The notes: generated from the letters alone by a model not told the origin. A DNA stretch of 64,000 nt from Nigrospora sphaerica (GCA_018287875.1 JAGVVL010000018.1:1852501-1916500), one strand, 5' to 3'; shown: positions 1 through 14,734, counted from the first letter of the stretch. Numbers and translations: made by a program.

Positions 1-1
1 C

Positions 2-2436
2 ATCAAAAAATACAAGCCGACGGTCAAGATGAGCAAGGAGGTCATGCAGACAGAGGTGGAGGCCAAGCCGGAGCACCACGAGTCTACGGAAGCAAAAGAC
101 GCCAGAGAGGCCAAGGAGGGCGAGGAGGCGGAAGAAGAAGAAGAGGACGGCCCCGAAGACGCTATTACCGATGTGCAAATGGCCGCAAAGGGGGCGGTGC
201 GAAGAGCCGAGTACCCCTGGATCAGGGGGATCACGCCATGGGTGCGGCTGAACTCGCAAGACGTTGAATCTGGCGGCCTCGCCGAAGATACGGATCGACG
301 TTTGCACGGCTACGTCGCAGAAGCCGACTCGAACAAGACGAAACTTGCCGTACGAATCATGCGCGAGTGCTGGGGCTTGCAGATTGAAGAGCTCATGACC
401 GGAATCGGCGAGGTTGAAGTGACAGTAGACAAGCGCGAGTTCTCGCTTCTCATGCGTGGGAACCAGCGCTTCTTGAGATACATCAGCAACAGGTGTCTCG
501 ACCAAGGCGAGAGCCTGGAGGCTTTTCGCAACCGCAACACTCTGCGCATCGTGGCCACACGAGCCAAAACCGAAACGGTCCTCAGTCAGTTGGACGAGAC
601 CTTGAAGAACATCAAGGTCCGCCACATTCCGACAGTTCTACTAGCAGATCCTAAGGAATGGATCGATCCGGATTTGTTGGAGGAAGTTGGGCGCCTGACC
701 AATACCCGGGTCAAGCAAACGGCCAACAAGCGGCGGGTGAGTACTTTCCAGATATCCCACATGTATGATGACCTGCTGACACCGGTACTCTTCGTCAGAT
801 ACAAGTTACTTGGATTGAAACAAAGAGTCGCGAGGACGCCGACTACGAAGTCGAAGACCTGCGCCATGTCGTCCATCGCCTGCTCTCCGTCGCCCTTCGG
901 CCGAGCAACGACCTGTCGATGCTGTGGGGTGCAGAGCTTCCCATGCCCGAAAGCAAAGGACGCTACCTCATCGATTATGCGAACAAGGCGAAATGGGGCT
1001 GGAAAGACAGGTTGGGCACGTGGGCTCGTTTCGTGCTTCCGCGGGGTCCCGGCATTGCGAATGAAGCGAACTCAGTCGAGCCCGGCGATTCAAAAGCGCT
1101 GCTTGATGACGCGAGCTGGAAAGAACCCTTTGCTAAGGCTTGGGACGAGGCAGAACTGGACTCCCGTAACGAGAAAGAACCAAAGTCGGCTGAGCAAGAC
1201 GTCGAGGGTTTCGATAAGGAAGACAACATCGAAACTCATCGCGAGGAAGTCGAGGAAGATTCCTATTACCCAGAAGAAGATATCCCCGAGGACAAAGGAG
1301 ATCTTCTTCACACACTACTTGACATGCCTGTCGAGCGTCAAGCACCCGTGGCCGAGGCACCCCAAAGCGAGTCCGGCCTACCGTTGCCCGACGTGATCCC
1401 CATCGTTGAGGCTGAGGACCTGTCGCCTGCTGAGATCTCCCAGATGGAAATCCAGCAGAGAGGAGGCGACTACCCCTACCAACCAGTCCGCTGGTCACCC
1501 GAATTAACTACCACCACGACGGCCTTCTTCGGCCACGTCTTACAAGCCGCGATGGATGCCCCCGCTTACTCGTACTTGCAAAAGAATGGACACTATTGCG
1601 ACCATCCGCGCATCTTTTCCGCTGTGGCACCACATCCTCTGCGGCTGGCGGCCCTGGGTCTAGGTCGCGACCCGGCCGACTTCCCGGTCTCCTCCTCAAT
1701 ACTCATCCGCTTCAAGCCCTCGGTGAGCCCCAACCCGACCGACCCCATGGTGCCGGCTCCGCCCCTCGAGCTCCGGCTCTCGCTGTCCAACACGGTCGTG
1801 CCGAAGATTACCGGCGTGCACTCCTTCCGCGCCCTGGTCGACACCCACGTCCACGATATCATGCAGCCCGCCCAGCCCGTGGACCTGCGCGTGGTGCAGA
1901 CCTTGTCCGGCCACCTCCAGGGCCGTCCCCAGGATCTCATGGACTGGCAGCCCATCTGGGACTTCCTCCGCCGCGCCCGCCTGGAGCTCGAGCACAACAA
2001 GCTGGAGATGCCCGACTCACAAAGGTTCCAAGTGCCCCCGCGTCTCTTTGCCGTGAACAACAGGCCGCCGCCCGATGACCTCGACCGGGTCAAGGGGCAG
2101 CCCGGCCGCCGCCTCCGGAAAGAACGGTTAATCACCCGCGTGATGAACAGCAAGATCCCCGAGGACCCCAACGAGAACGTCAGCGTGCTTTACGACTTCC
2201 TCGGCCTCGAGCTCCACCGCAGCGTCCGCATCCCCCACGGCGGCTTCGACCTGACCTACACCTCGGTCGAGGCCGGCCAGGGCGGCGGCCGCCGGGCCGA
2301 GCTCAGTCTCACGCCCGTGGCCCGGCCCGGCGCGCCGGACGCGCAGGCCCACGAGGCGGGCCAGGATCTGCAGAGAAGCTTCTTCGAGGCCTGCTACAAG
2401 CTGGCTGCGGGGCCACTGTTCCAACCCCAGGAATAG
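2..2436 (+). CDS. SLS1: SLS1-like mitochondrial inner-membrane translation regulator (5' partial)
   Basis: Two exons are visible, up to 736 and 799-2436; the 62-bp intron starts GTGAGT, ends CAG and is phase 0. The frame is open to the left edge and no transit peptide is seen, so the true start lies outside the window and the Met at 29 is probably internal. About 790 residues are present. An acidic Glu-rich stretch (first 50 residues) precedes a conserved region with RLHGYVAE, then an RNA-binding-like segment with repeated LRIVATR-type strands. A second acidic linker leads to the C-terminal domain (YPYQPVRWSP, YTSVEAGQGGGRRAEL). This layout recalls the fungal SLS family, inner-membrane proteins that help deliver mitochondrial mRNAs for translation; that role is family knowledge. 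It converges on tef1. The family call is from recognition of the C-terminal region and is moderately secure. Confidence 0.68.
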
Positions 2437-3123
2437 ACACCGGCAGTGGGTTATCCATCACCTATATGTCCTCATACCGTTTCGCAAGGCTTGTACGTTA
2501 TTGCCAGAGGCTTAGGCGCACTGGCCCAACCATACGAACTGGGTGGATAGATCTGCAGAAAGACCGGAAATCGGGCAACCGGACCCCAAACATGTACACT
2601 ATCAAGTACGAGCTGCACGTTAACAGTGCTTCGTCGAATGAGAACGACCAAAATCCTCTCATTGACTACATCGCATTTCCTATGATCCTTGATGCAGAGG
2701 GAGAGGGCAATGCTGACTACCGAGACATTATAGAGCACGGCCAAGCGACGTAGCAGGAGTATTGATTGAGGCATCATTATATCTCGATAACAGAAGCCAA
2801 AGCGCACGATGGTCATGGCCAACGTGAATCACGCCTTAGACTACTGATGGGAAAATCACATCTACGGACGGGCGAAGGTCACGAAAGCAGGCAAAAAATG
2901 ATTTCGGTAGACCACTTGTCTATTGACTCTATTTTCATACTACTAGCACACGAAGAGACTTTTTTTTGGTCATAAAACCCATATCCCTTCCGTGGTGTGC
3001 CCCCCAGTCAGATGTCGTGATCATCGCGAGAGCAAAGAAGATTCGTGTCGTAGTCGTGTTGTCATGAAGCGGTGGGGGAAATATAGTGCAATGTGAACAT
3101 AGGAAGCCCATGTATCAATGCAC
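2437..3123. other. Convergent intergenic spacer, SLS1 to tef1
   Basis: This spacer holds the 3' untranslated regions of two converging genes. It is AT-richer than the coding DNA on either side. The only open frames are short and show no family features, so I see no gene. Confidence 0.6.
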
Positions 3124-4909
<1,786 letters not shown>

Positions 4910-7900
4910 GGTAGCGGTGTTGGATGTTGATCTCGGGAAGTTGTTGGTTGACTTGCGTCGGGATGCTGCGAGCGAACTTGTCAGTCGACGAAGGCAACAA
5001 AGATGATGATGGAAACAGAGCTGAGCCTCTGATGGGGGTGGGATGCGAGGGAAGGGCGCCTACTTTTTTAGCAGATGGGTGCTTGATGACCACGGTATGC
5101 CTGACGGGATTCGAAAGATCAAGTCGGAAGAAGGTCGAGGAGGACGAGACTCCGGTTATGTATTCTTTTTGGGAGGGGTTGGCAGACCGCGGGGCTCAGA
5201 TCAGAAATTTTATCAGAAAATGGGACCTGTGCTCGCCCAAGCCCGCCTTCTTGCCCTGCTCGGAAAGCTCGGGCCACAAGGCATCCCTGTCCGTCCGGTA
5301 CCCAGCTCGCCACCCAGAATGCGTCACGGAGCAAGTACCCCCATGCGGCCTGACTCATTCGGGCAGCCGTGCCCAATGCCCACTCACCACAATGGACGTC
5401 ACTGAGGCAAAGTTTGCTCGGCGCGAGTGCCCCTCATTGCCGCGTCAAACTGAAGGTTCGTCCAATGGATACCAGCGTGTCTGCCCGTCCACGAAAGGAC
5501 CGAGCCCAGGGCGAAGCAGCTGTTCTACGATAGATGACTCCCCGGTCACGAATTCCGTTCCGCTGGACCCTGTTACCCTCTGGATGTCCTGTCCTGCTCG
5601 TCGTTGCGGTCCATTCTGAAGGCGGCTACGGGCCCAGATCCGGCTTGCAGCAGGCAGTCTTGCCTGTTAGTACGTAGCCAGCAACCTTGTTGGAGGGGCA
5701 GCCCATTGCCCGGGATGTATGTATCATGTTGGCGGGGTATCGCCCCCCCTCGTGGCGCGCGCCTGTTACTGTGTACTGAACCTGCTTGTTTCGCCAATGT
5801 CGCCCATACAGCCTCAACAAACAAGCGCAAGCACTTTTGAGCGGGTACAGAAGGGTGTGCCTAACGACATCGTAGACGCTGTCGGGGGCCTGACTGCTCG
5901 TAAGGAGCGGATTTCTTTCCTTGGGCGCGGACGGGCAAACTCACTGAAATCATCTATCCTGCCCGTTGCCCACTGCTTTACGGGAGCTACTTCGTACATC
6001 GTACATACTACTAACACATCGCACATTCAGATCCGAACGGTGGGTACGAGCGAGAACCGGTACTTCTTTCATGGCGTGACAGTCCGTACCATGTACGGAG
6101 TGGCCGTACAACTACTGCATTTTTGGCAATCCGTGGTATATACGAAGTACGTCCGCAACCTTCAGCCTTGCACGGCGGCCCACTAATGAGGGGGCATTCT
6201 GGTAACTGAGGTCCCGGGTAGAAGGTCTCGAAACTTCTCCATCACGAGAACATCGCCATCTCTCGGCGTGTCGCCTGAGGTTGCCAGCCAGCGGTATGGG
6301 ATTGAACCCCCGATGGTGGCCAAGGCGGCCTGGCCATCTACTACGGCGCAGACGAGCAGGCTATATCGGGTTATCTCACCGATGCGCCTTGGTAAAAGCA
6401 GCGACCGGCAGGTTCTGCGCACCTAACATCCAGGGACCCGTCGAGCAGCATATGCCCCGCTCTTCAGGGTGGAGTTGGCCACTTACGAAGCCCGTGGTAG
6501 GCAGCCGTAGGTGCTGTAAGTACTGCGATAAGGTGAGTACATCGTACTTCGCCTAGGGTACATGCACAACTGCAAAGCCTAAGGCGGGCTCGGCGGACTT
6601 GGTGGGCTAGACTCGGCTGGAATCCCTCGTACCAGGTCGCCAGGTCGTGCCGTCTCATAAGGCGGGCATGGGCAAAATTTGACTGGTAGTACGCGTTACA
6701 CTGTCCCCATCAATTTCTACTTTTGGATGTCTTGGTGTCCAGTCGGTTTCGCGGCCTCGTCCGCGGCGTCGTGCGGGGCCGAGGTGGCGATCCACGGAGC
6801 CACGATACGTTGGTGGTGTAGAAGCGTGGGTGATTCGGTGGGTATCTCGGTATAGGTACACGACGGGCTCACAAGGGATCGCCAGGTGAGAAGTCAGCCT
6901 CGAGGTTGTCTGTGTATTTGGTAACCATACCTAGCCATACGAGCCTCCCAAGGTAGCATTCGGTAAAGTGTGTTTCGGGCGTGCTCTGTCCAACAAATAT
7001 TGTAGCCCCATTCCATCGTCTACTCTACGCATCAAAATGACCAGCGGCTTCTCTCCCGGCTTGGACTAATCATTAGTAGCCCTAAGAAATTTTCTTCGTT
7101 TTTTGGGGGGTGATTTTTATGGCAGGCTATTGACAGCACATACCGTAACGACCCTTTGGCCAGAACAACCCATTCATTCTGAAACCTAGACTAACTTGGC
7201 TCATACTTTCCGCCGCATTCACCTGTTGAGCTTTACCGAACGGCTAAGGGCTGGCGGTGCCAAGGAAAGGAAGTATACGGTTGTAAGGGTACCTATGATT
7301 AGCCATAATATAGACCCTCGTCTCTGTCTCCTGGACATGCCTACCATACACCGCATTTGGTTCGAGTTATCACGGCGAGGCTCTGCAGGTCTGACGCAGA
7401 CTCTGGTTTGGGATATACAAGCAGCGGGCGAACCGATGGACTGAATGGCATCAACCCCCAGGGGCTCTGTACACGCAGTTCCGCCGCCCATGATAACCCA
7501 CCGAAACTGATTGTTCCGTAATAACTCTCAGGAATCTGGACCGCGTACTTATGGCAGAGCTGTGGGAAGCCGGGCTAGGCAATGCCGGCTAAGGAGCGCA
7601 GAGGCCGCCAAGTTACACATATAGACAGACGATGTGTTTAGAGGACTACTCGTGTTCGGGACACGTTGTACGAAATAAGTGCTCTAGCTTGAAGCTCAAA
7701 CCTCTCGGGGTTCTTCACGACTGCCTTCTCTTGGCCCGCGTCGTTGAAGTGTATAAGTAGTTATCGTTTTGCAGGCCAAGTCCATCAACACGCGAGCCGA
7801 TGGTACCGGTGATGGCAGCTCTGCGAAATTGTTACTGCCGTAGTACCCCTGGGCACAATTACGGGGCGCAATAGCCATGACACATTGACAGTCTGCAAGT

Positions 7901-8397
7901 CCGACTGATTGCTCTTTCGTCTTCAGGGGTTGGCTATGAAGCTACGACGGTACTTCACGGGGCATCATACAGGTACGCACGCTTGCTATTCATAATACAT
8001 GTCTGTTTCCCTGCCCGCAGGTGGAAGTTCCGAAATATGGCACACAACGCAGAACAACGCAGGCTACATCACGACTACATGAAGATATCTGGAATTGCGT
8101 CTGCATTCAGCTGTCGATCATCCTTTTGCCCGAAAAAGGCGCCCCATGCGGCCACTGTTGTGGTTCAACGATGTCTTCAACTTCTGCTCCCACCGCTGCC
8201 GTTTTCGTAAACGAATTCCTGGTACAAGAGAAGCATCCTGTGCAAAGGCCACCATATACAACGCCGCTCCTATGTAATTATCTGCTTAGCGCCATGGAAC
8301 ATCCCAACGTGCTGTCGAGTCTGCGAGCGCGGAAGGACTCCCGGCCCGCGTTGCCTTGCAAATCTGGGAAAGGGCCGCCCTGCCGCCAAGCTGGAAG
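4910..8397. other. tef1 promoter and gene-poor flank of the MAT gene
   Basis: The first few hundred bases left of 5500 must contain the tef1 promoter and leader (minus strand); pyrimidine-rich leader sequence lies at about 4920-5040. From about 5500 to 8397 there is no frame with recognisable protein features, and by eye the DNA is less GC-rich than the genes. Short open frames are scattered in all frames. No APN2, COX13, alpha-box or additional MAT gene could be read here. Confidence 0.6.
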
Positions 8398-10132
8398 TCA
8401 GGCCAGAGTTTCAGTGTCGAGGTCGAGGAAGTTGGCAATATCCAAGAGCTCGTCGAAGCCTTCAGCAGTTTGCGGCATGGTTGGGAGGTATTGGTCAGCA
8501 AACGACGTCTGCTCAGGTTTCTGGCTGTACACCTGATCAAGCGTTTGGTGAACCACGGGCTGGTCTATATCCTCAGGCGCCGGATCAGGCATCCCGCCGA
8601 AAATATCGTCCATCATGAGGTTCAGCTTCTCTTCCTTCATCTGAGGCGCCTGCTTAGGCATCTGTAGGTGCTCCTTGTCGAACGCATGTTCGTTCATCTG
8701 TCCGGAAACCTGCTCGAGCAGAAGGTACGGTTCGATCTTGTAGGCCTGCTGAAAAGAGATGGTCGGCTCCGAAGCAGACTTCGGCGTGCTCTGTGGCTCC
8801 GATTTAGACTGAACATCCTGTTTTGGTGTATGCTGAAGCTCGTTGGATTGACAACCATGGCCAAATTCGGCATCGCCAGCGTCGGTCTTTTTGTTCCGCG
8901 TAGCCCGTGGCGTATACTTGTAGTCGGGGTATGCTTTCTCGTGCGCCGCCCGAACCAGCATCTGCTTCTCCTTCCAGATGACTTTCTCCTCTTTTCCCAG
9001 AGCGTTCCATTTGGCGGCAATAATCTTGGCTGCCCGGCAGTCAGTAACCCAAGCTCACAGGCTAATAAATTTAAGGCATGTAAGGACAAAGGCCAGGGTA
9101 TTCGGCTCACATATCTCGTTGTTAGAAGCTTCGGGATTCTCAGCTTTGACCGCGTCTTTCATTGCCGTGCGGTAGATGATAAACTGATTCGCAGGACGCG
9201 GGGGTGTGACAGGTTTCTTCATCTTGGACTCGGAACCAAAGTCGGCTGGCATTCCGTGGTTTCCACTAGCAATTGCGTCAGGGCCCTGCGATCGGGACTC
9301 CTAGTCCTTCTGGCGACCATCGACGGAACGCTTCGTGTTCCTACGCTTCTTGATAGGAGGGCCGTCTTTTCTGCTCGACGTTGCTGTTTCGTGAAAGGCA
9401 GAGGTAACCAAGGGAGGCTGAACGGTGTGGTTGACCACCTGCGGTAGAGCAGATGATGATATTTGCTGAGAGTGCTGTAATATGCCAGGCACTTGTACCT
9501 GCTTGCCACCCAGGCACAATGCGGGATCATAAGATGCCATAGGCAGAAGGTCCCATGGCGTGCTCATGATGGTACAAATGCTAGTGTTCAGCGCGTCGGC
9601 AGGCCCCAGAAAGACACGCTCGTTGAAAACCGCATCCCGAGCATACATGACAGGTCGACCACAGACGCGCCTAAAATTAATGGGATTAGCTCTGATGGTA
9701 GGCGTGCAAGGCAGAATTAGTACTGGTGGGCGAAGGGAAGATTGAAATGTGACAGAAGCGCACAGCGAACAAAGCGAAACCGCCTTCCATAGTACAAGTT
9801 GAATTTGTATCGAAATTCCCTGGCCATGAAGATGGAACATGTATAGGAGAAGGTGGGGATGAATAGGGAGACTTTGTAGAGACCAGTGGAATGAGGACGT
9901 GAGTCGAGCGGACTTACTGCATCTCGGTCTTGACAAACTCTATGGTGGTATCGTCCCAGGTATCGTAGGCGCCGTGGGCCAACGAGATGACATTGCAGTA
10001 AGGGCTTAACTGGTACTTGATATTCTCCCAAATGTGCCGTGGCGAAAGTCCGGTTTCCTGCAACGAAGGGTCGATCATTGGGTCTCCCTGCTGCTGCAAG
10101 ATTAAACCCGGGTGGTATGGGTACCAAGACAT
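8398..10132 (-). CDS. MAT1-2-1: Mating-type protein MAT1-2-1 (HMG-box transcription factor), in-frame TAG
   Basis: Supported exons are 9918-10132, 9111-9670 and 8398-9029. Intron 1 (9671-9917) runs GTAAGT to TTTTAG. Intron 2 (9030-9110) runs GTGAGC to GCAG and splits the Ser codon in NNEIS, the conserved intron position of MAT HMG boxes. The HMG box includes TPPRPANQFIIYR, the split NNEIS, AAKWNALGKEEK and AYPDYKYTPR. Upstream, MYARD and FLGPADAL match the N-terminal region of mat a-1 proteins. Exon 2 contains an in-frame TAG at 9301-9303, just before the HMG box. A 99-bp intron at 9246-9344 (GTAGGA to CCAG, phase 1) would remove it and give about 435 residues; its donor is weak. Otherwise the allele is interrupted. 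MAT1-2-1 specifies mating identity and regulates pheromone and receptor genes. Family call secure; exon count not. Confidence 0.9.
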
Positions 10133-12269
10133 TGTGACTGCCGTTTGTATGTAAACAAAGATACTCAGGAAGATGCGTAGAGGTAACTGTTTCTACTCGG
10201 AAACTCTGCGAGGTTTTTTACCTACCTGGATAAGGGGGTATCAAGTGTGGAACGTCGTCTTGTCGAGGAACAATGTCTAGCCGTGGTACGAACCGGCTGG
10301 GAAGAACCGCCTAGTTAGATCTGATGCCGAAGTTTCCAAGAAGGACCCAGACTATTTCCTTGAGCGAGGTGTAGGCGGAAAGGAGGTTTGTGCGAAGCGG
10401 CCGAGAAAATCCGGCCAAGGATAGATGTTGGGATTGGGCAGGTTGACTTGAGGAAGTTTGTAGGAAGAAGGTAAAATTTCTCCTGCTAGCAGAGAAGGGG
10501 AAAAGTCATAGGAATAACGGGTACCAACGAAGCCATTGTATAAAAAACATTCAGTTGGAACTCAAGGCCAGGCGGCCGGGAATATGTGGTTGCCTGTCCC
10601 CTGGCAAACGATCTTCCCCAGCAACATCGCCACCCACTCATTGCACACCTCGTTCCTCGTGGTTTGCTCGACCGTTCCGCCAGAAAAAAAGTATTGAGAG
10701 GCTCGATGCTACTTCAATATCTGTTCACGATTGATCCAGGCCAAAGTCAAGCAAGCAAGGGTGGCTAGCGAGGCGTTGTCACCTGAATCCTGACGAGCCA
10801 CCCCACTGGCTTGCCACCCACTGCAGGTTGTAGCTACGTGACTCGGATTCTGCGACATGAAGGTTGGAAGCCGTGCCTCCTATCTTCGAAAACGAGCCGA
10901 TTTCAGGTGAGGTATGTCAATTTGTGCCTATTCGTCATAGAGCGCGCCAAGGATCTCCCACACTGTTTGACTAGTAGCGTTGCTAACATCCACAATCTCA
11001 AACATGCAGCTTCTCTTTCTGTAGTGAGCGACCTTAGAAGCCTTGATCTATAGGTGATGGGGGAATCGAACCAGGAGCAGCCTTAGGGCTCATCGTCTCG
11101 GTCTTCTTCTGGTACGACTAACTGTCGGACCTAACGAAAGCGGTCTGAGAGTGGCTCATCACTGCGGGCACCGCCCTTGTTCTATTCAGCGAGGATCGTA
11201 CAGACATAGTATTCCTTTACATCGAGGTTCACTCCTGGTATAGCACCACCGAGAAGCTTATGAGGAATAGCTCGCAGCGGCTTTGTGTTTCGAACACTCC
11301 GTATAGCAAGCAGTGCACACGGATGGAGAGAACCTACGCCCGGGATCCGGAGAATTTCATAGTCAACTCCTTTGCGAGGCCCTGGCTTTGGATGAGTGCA
11401 TTGTCGACTTCCTTTCTGAAGGATTCTGGCCACGCATGACGGGGCTCTCACGACCTAAACTACCCATGGGTCACACTCGACGCCATATATAGATCTCTGA
11501 GCCTTTTCCAAGTTGCGGAAAAGACACGCGAAAGTCAAGTAAATGTATCCTATCCTTCGAATTTGGTAGCCGAAAGCCACTGAGTCACTCAGAAGCTATG
11601 TGAAGAGGGCAGAGGTTGTATGCGTCCCGCCGATGACGACTAGAATCAACGATATGTCATTAAGAGAAACTAGCGATCAAATACGAGCCCTGCTAGGTAT
11701 GTCTAAGACGTATAGGTTGGAGAGGTTGGAAGTATGTCCAGATGTAGGTGTAGCTTAATTGAGAGTAAGAGTGGGTGCTTCTGGGTCCTTAGTGGTTCGC
11801 AGCCAAAAAACAAAGAAAGTGGCGCCTGGAAGGGCTGGTTGTACCTACCCTGGTTCCGTCGCCCTGTTCGAGAGCACCCGACAACAATATTAAGGTAGGC
11901 CATTGTCCTCAGAGGAGGCATCCAATACCTCGAGCGAAACTTCCAGGCAAGTTACTTTCTCAGACGACCACGTCGCGGAAAGCAATCGGTTTTTCCTCCC
12001 ACTCTTTGGGGGGGGGGGGGGGGGGGGTGGTAAAAACGGTCGGTCAATCCCGGCGTTGGTTCATGCCGCCTGTCATTTAAGGCAGGTACATCTACCTATG
12101 TTAGTAGGTACATGTGTGCACTCCCCATCGCAGTTCACTTGGAAACGTACGAAGAACGCTCCCCTCGCAACATCTCGATGACACAAGGCCCGATCCGGGC
12201 TTCTCCTGAGACCTACAGGACGGAAAACGGGGTGGCCAGCCTGCTTCTTCGACCCGTCTAGCTGCTTGA
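10133..12269. other. Gene-poor spacer between MAT1-2-1 and APC5
   Basis: The DNA holds the MAT1-2-1 promoter (minus strand, next to 10133) and the APC5 promoter and leader at the right end. Nothing between shows codon structure or recognisable domains; the longest open frames are under 100 residues. A 20-base G run lies near the right end (listed separately). Confidence 0.6.
12008..12027 (+). repeat. Homopolymer of 20 G
   Basis: An uninterrupted run of 20 G in the APC5 upstream region, about 240 bp before the start codon. Runs of this length are prone to slippage and sequencing error and can form G-quadruplex structures. Confidence 0.9.
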
Positions 12270-14734
12270 GTGGCAGCCATGTCACGTTTTCTCACTCCGG
12301 CCAAGATAGGCCTCCTGGCTCTCATCGAGCTGTATGTCGACAAAGCCGTCCCTACATCGTCCATTGTCGAGGTGCTCTCATTCATCACTTCTCATTTGAT
12401 CGACTGCGATGTCTCCGGGCTGCCAGCCATGGGGGACGAAGGGTCCTGGGCCCGCGCTGAAAGGACCGTGAGCCTTGCCATTTCCATCACGGATTTCGAA
12501 CGCGTCCTCAAGCCGCACACCGCCGCGTCCGGCCTACCCGGCCGCAACTTATGGTATGTTTTCCTCGAGAAAATATGGAGAGTCGACTCGCTCGATGCCT
12601 TGCATGACTTCTTCGAACGGCTCGGGGGTCTACTGGCCAAAACGAAGGACGAATTACGACGAGATGCCGAGCTCGGCCTTGCCCCCCCCGGGCCCGAGAC
12701 CATACTGCTTTCCAGGACATCGCCCTTTGGCGCGTTTCTGCGCAGGGCGCAACTGGAATTCACGCGGCTGCGGTTTCACGACGCGTTTGAGTTGTGGAAG
12801 GACTTCGTCAAGTACCGCCAGACCACGGCGGCTTATTACCGGAAAAAGACGCCGAGCTTTACGAGACTCAGCTTCGACAACGTGTTGCTCGAAGGAGAGA
12901 ATGCCTGGGGCCCAGGTGTAGAAGCGGTCGCTTCCGTGGCGTATGGGGACATGCTGAGAGACGACCCCGGATCGACACTGCCTGTTAGCACAGATGACAT
13001 CGAGAAGCTCCTGGAATTCCAGATTGAGCAGATGCAGAGTAAGACGTGCCCCTGGGTCGTAGTCGTCGTGGCTTTCGTTGCTGACACCCTCAGAATATGG
13101 CAACCGGATTCCGCAGGAGATTCGCCACCAGTTCCAAGACCTTCTGAACGATAGCTACATGATCCCAAGCCTCTCGCACTATCTCAGGTACGTCAGGTTG
13201 GCACGGCCACGGGGTTACCATGCTGATCGCTCTCAGTTATCTGGATGCTTGGCGGGCAGGTGATTATTCGACGTCCTTCGATTACTTGCACCGGTACTTT
13301 GACTACACCATGCAGAACCGGGACCGGCTTTTCTACCAGTATGCCTTAATGAATCTTGCCGTGCTCCAAGCCGATTTTGGATGCTATAAGGAAGCCGTAT
13401 CTGCTATGCTGGAGACGGTTTCTACAGCCAGGGAAAACCGAGACATGACCTGCCTGAACTTTGCGCTGAACTGGCTGTTCCACTTTGGCCGAGCGCATCC
13501 CGAAGTGACCCGAGAGTTCGAGTCCAACAGTATGCTCGGTACTCGCAAGGAATCGCTGGCCTTCCTTCGCAGCAAGGCCAAGGAAACCGGGATGTGGACG
13601 CTTTGGAGCTCCGCCCTTGTGAGCGAGGCCAAGATGAGCCTCTCGAATGGCGAGAGTATTGCCACAGCCATGGAGCACATGGTCCGTAGTTCCCAAATCC
13701 TGGCGGAACGCAACATGAAGAGTATGATGGGACCCCAGCTCGCCATCAGCATTGCATTATGGGACCGGCTAGGCATCTCCCACCTGTCATCGACCACCTG
13801 CGAGGTCTTCCTTCGCTGCCATGCAAAGCATTCAGTGTTTGATGACGAGCTGAAGGTCACGTGTCGCCAGGCGTCCATGCTGGCACTCAAAGGAAAGTAC
13901 GACGAGGCGCTTGGCATGCTGGAAAGCATGGACTCGAATTCACTCCGGGCTTGGAAGCCCAGTCAGTACTGGCACAAATTCCGCGGCATTGTCAAGCTGC
14001 GGCGTGATCTGCATCGCAACGACCTGGAGGGGGCAGAACTGCTCCTCTCACAACTCCTCCAATCCAAACACGAGGACCTGGAGCCGGACCTCTCCTTCGT
14101 CGTCGACAGTCTACACATCGAGTGTCTTGTTCGCCGCGGCAACTTTGAAGATGCCTTCGCCAAGGTGGAAACACTCGTCTCGGAGCTTCGCGACGAGAAC
14201 AAGGACATTGCGCTTCGGGTCAGACTGTTGCTGATCAAGGCCGAACTTCTGGATAGGTGCGGACGGCCCCAGAAGGGTTTCACGATAGCCGTTCGCGCCG
14301 CAAATGTGGCTTGGCGAGCCCGTCTTATGCCTTACCTCTGGCCAGCGATTGGGGCCGTTGCTAACATTCTTTCTTCCATGGGGGAATTCGAACCCGCCAT
14401 CCAACTGCTAACTGCAATCATTCCCCGCAGTCTCGAGTGCGAGAATGCAGCCATGAGTGCAAAGCTGTACTCGGCGCTTGGTGACGCGAATATGGGCGTT
14501 GCTGGCACGTTCCCGCCCAAGTCCCTCAAGAGGACCGAATGCATGACAAAAGCGCTCGAGTCGATTGAGAGAGCGTTCAATTATTACTCCGACGTGGAGG
14601 ATATCAATAAGCAGTGCGAGATGATGGCCAAAAAGGCCACCATCATGAAGGTTGCGGGCGACAATGTGCTGGCGAACGACTACGCGGCAGCATATTTGGC
14701 GCTTAAACGGGACAGTGGACAGGGTCGGGGCTGA
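12270..14734 (+). CDS. APC5: Anaphase-promoting complex subunit 5
   Basis: Three exons: 12270-13038, 13094-13187 and 13237-14734. The introns are 55 bp (GTAAGA to TCAG) and 49 bp (GTACGT to TCAG), and the product is 786 residues. The N-terminus (FLTPAKIGLLALIELY) and the Apc5 domain with a TPR-like start (DAWRAGDYSTSFDYLHRYFD, near residues 290-370) fit the family; the rest is helical repeat. Apc5 is a scaffold subunit of the APC/C ubiquitin ligase, which drives exit from mitosis. APC5 is a classic neighbour of MAT in sordariomycetes, normally with COX13 and APN2 between it and MAT. A second in-frame Met at 12279 could serve as an alternative start. Confidence 0.9.

Noticed and set aside
1593..2171. 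Antisense frame of 192 residues in SLS1
   Set aside because: Arg/Ser-rich shadow of a conserved gene in GC-rich DNA.
6280..6390. tRNA-like T-loop on the minus strand (GGTTCAATCC)
   Set aside because: The flanking bases do not form a five-pair T stem, and no acceptor or anticodon stem could be folded.
5000..8397. Presence of a MAT1-1 alpha-box gene (homothallic locus)
   Set aside because: No alpha-box-like or HMG-like segment could be read in any frame here; only MAT1-2-1 is visible in the window.
11050..11160. Second tRNA-like T-loop on the minus strand (GGTTCGATTCC)
   Set aside because: Only two of five T-stem pairs form and no D or anticodon arm is found at the right distance.
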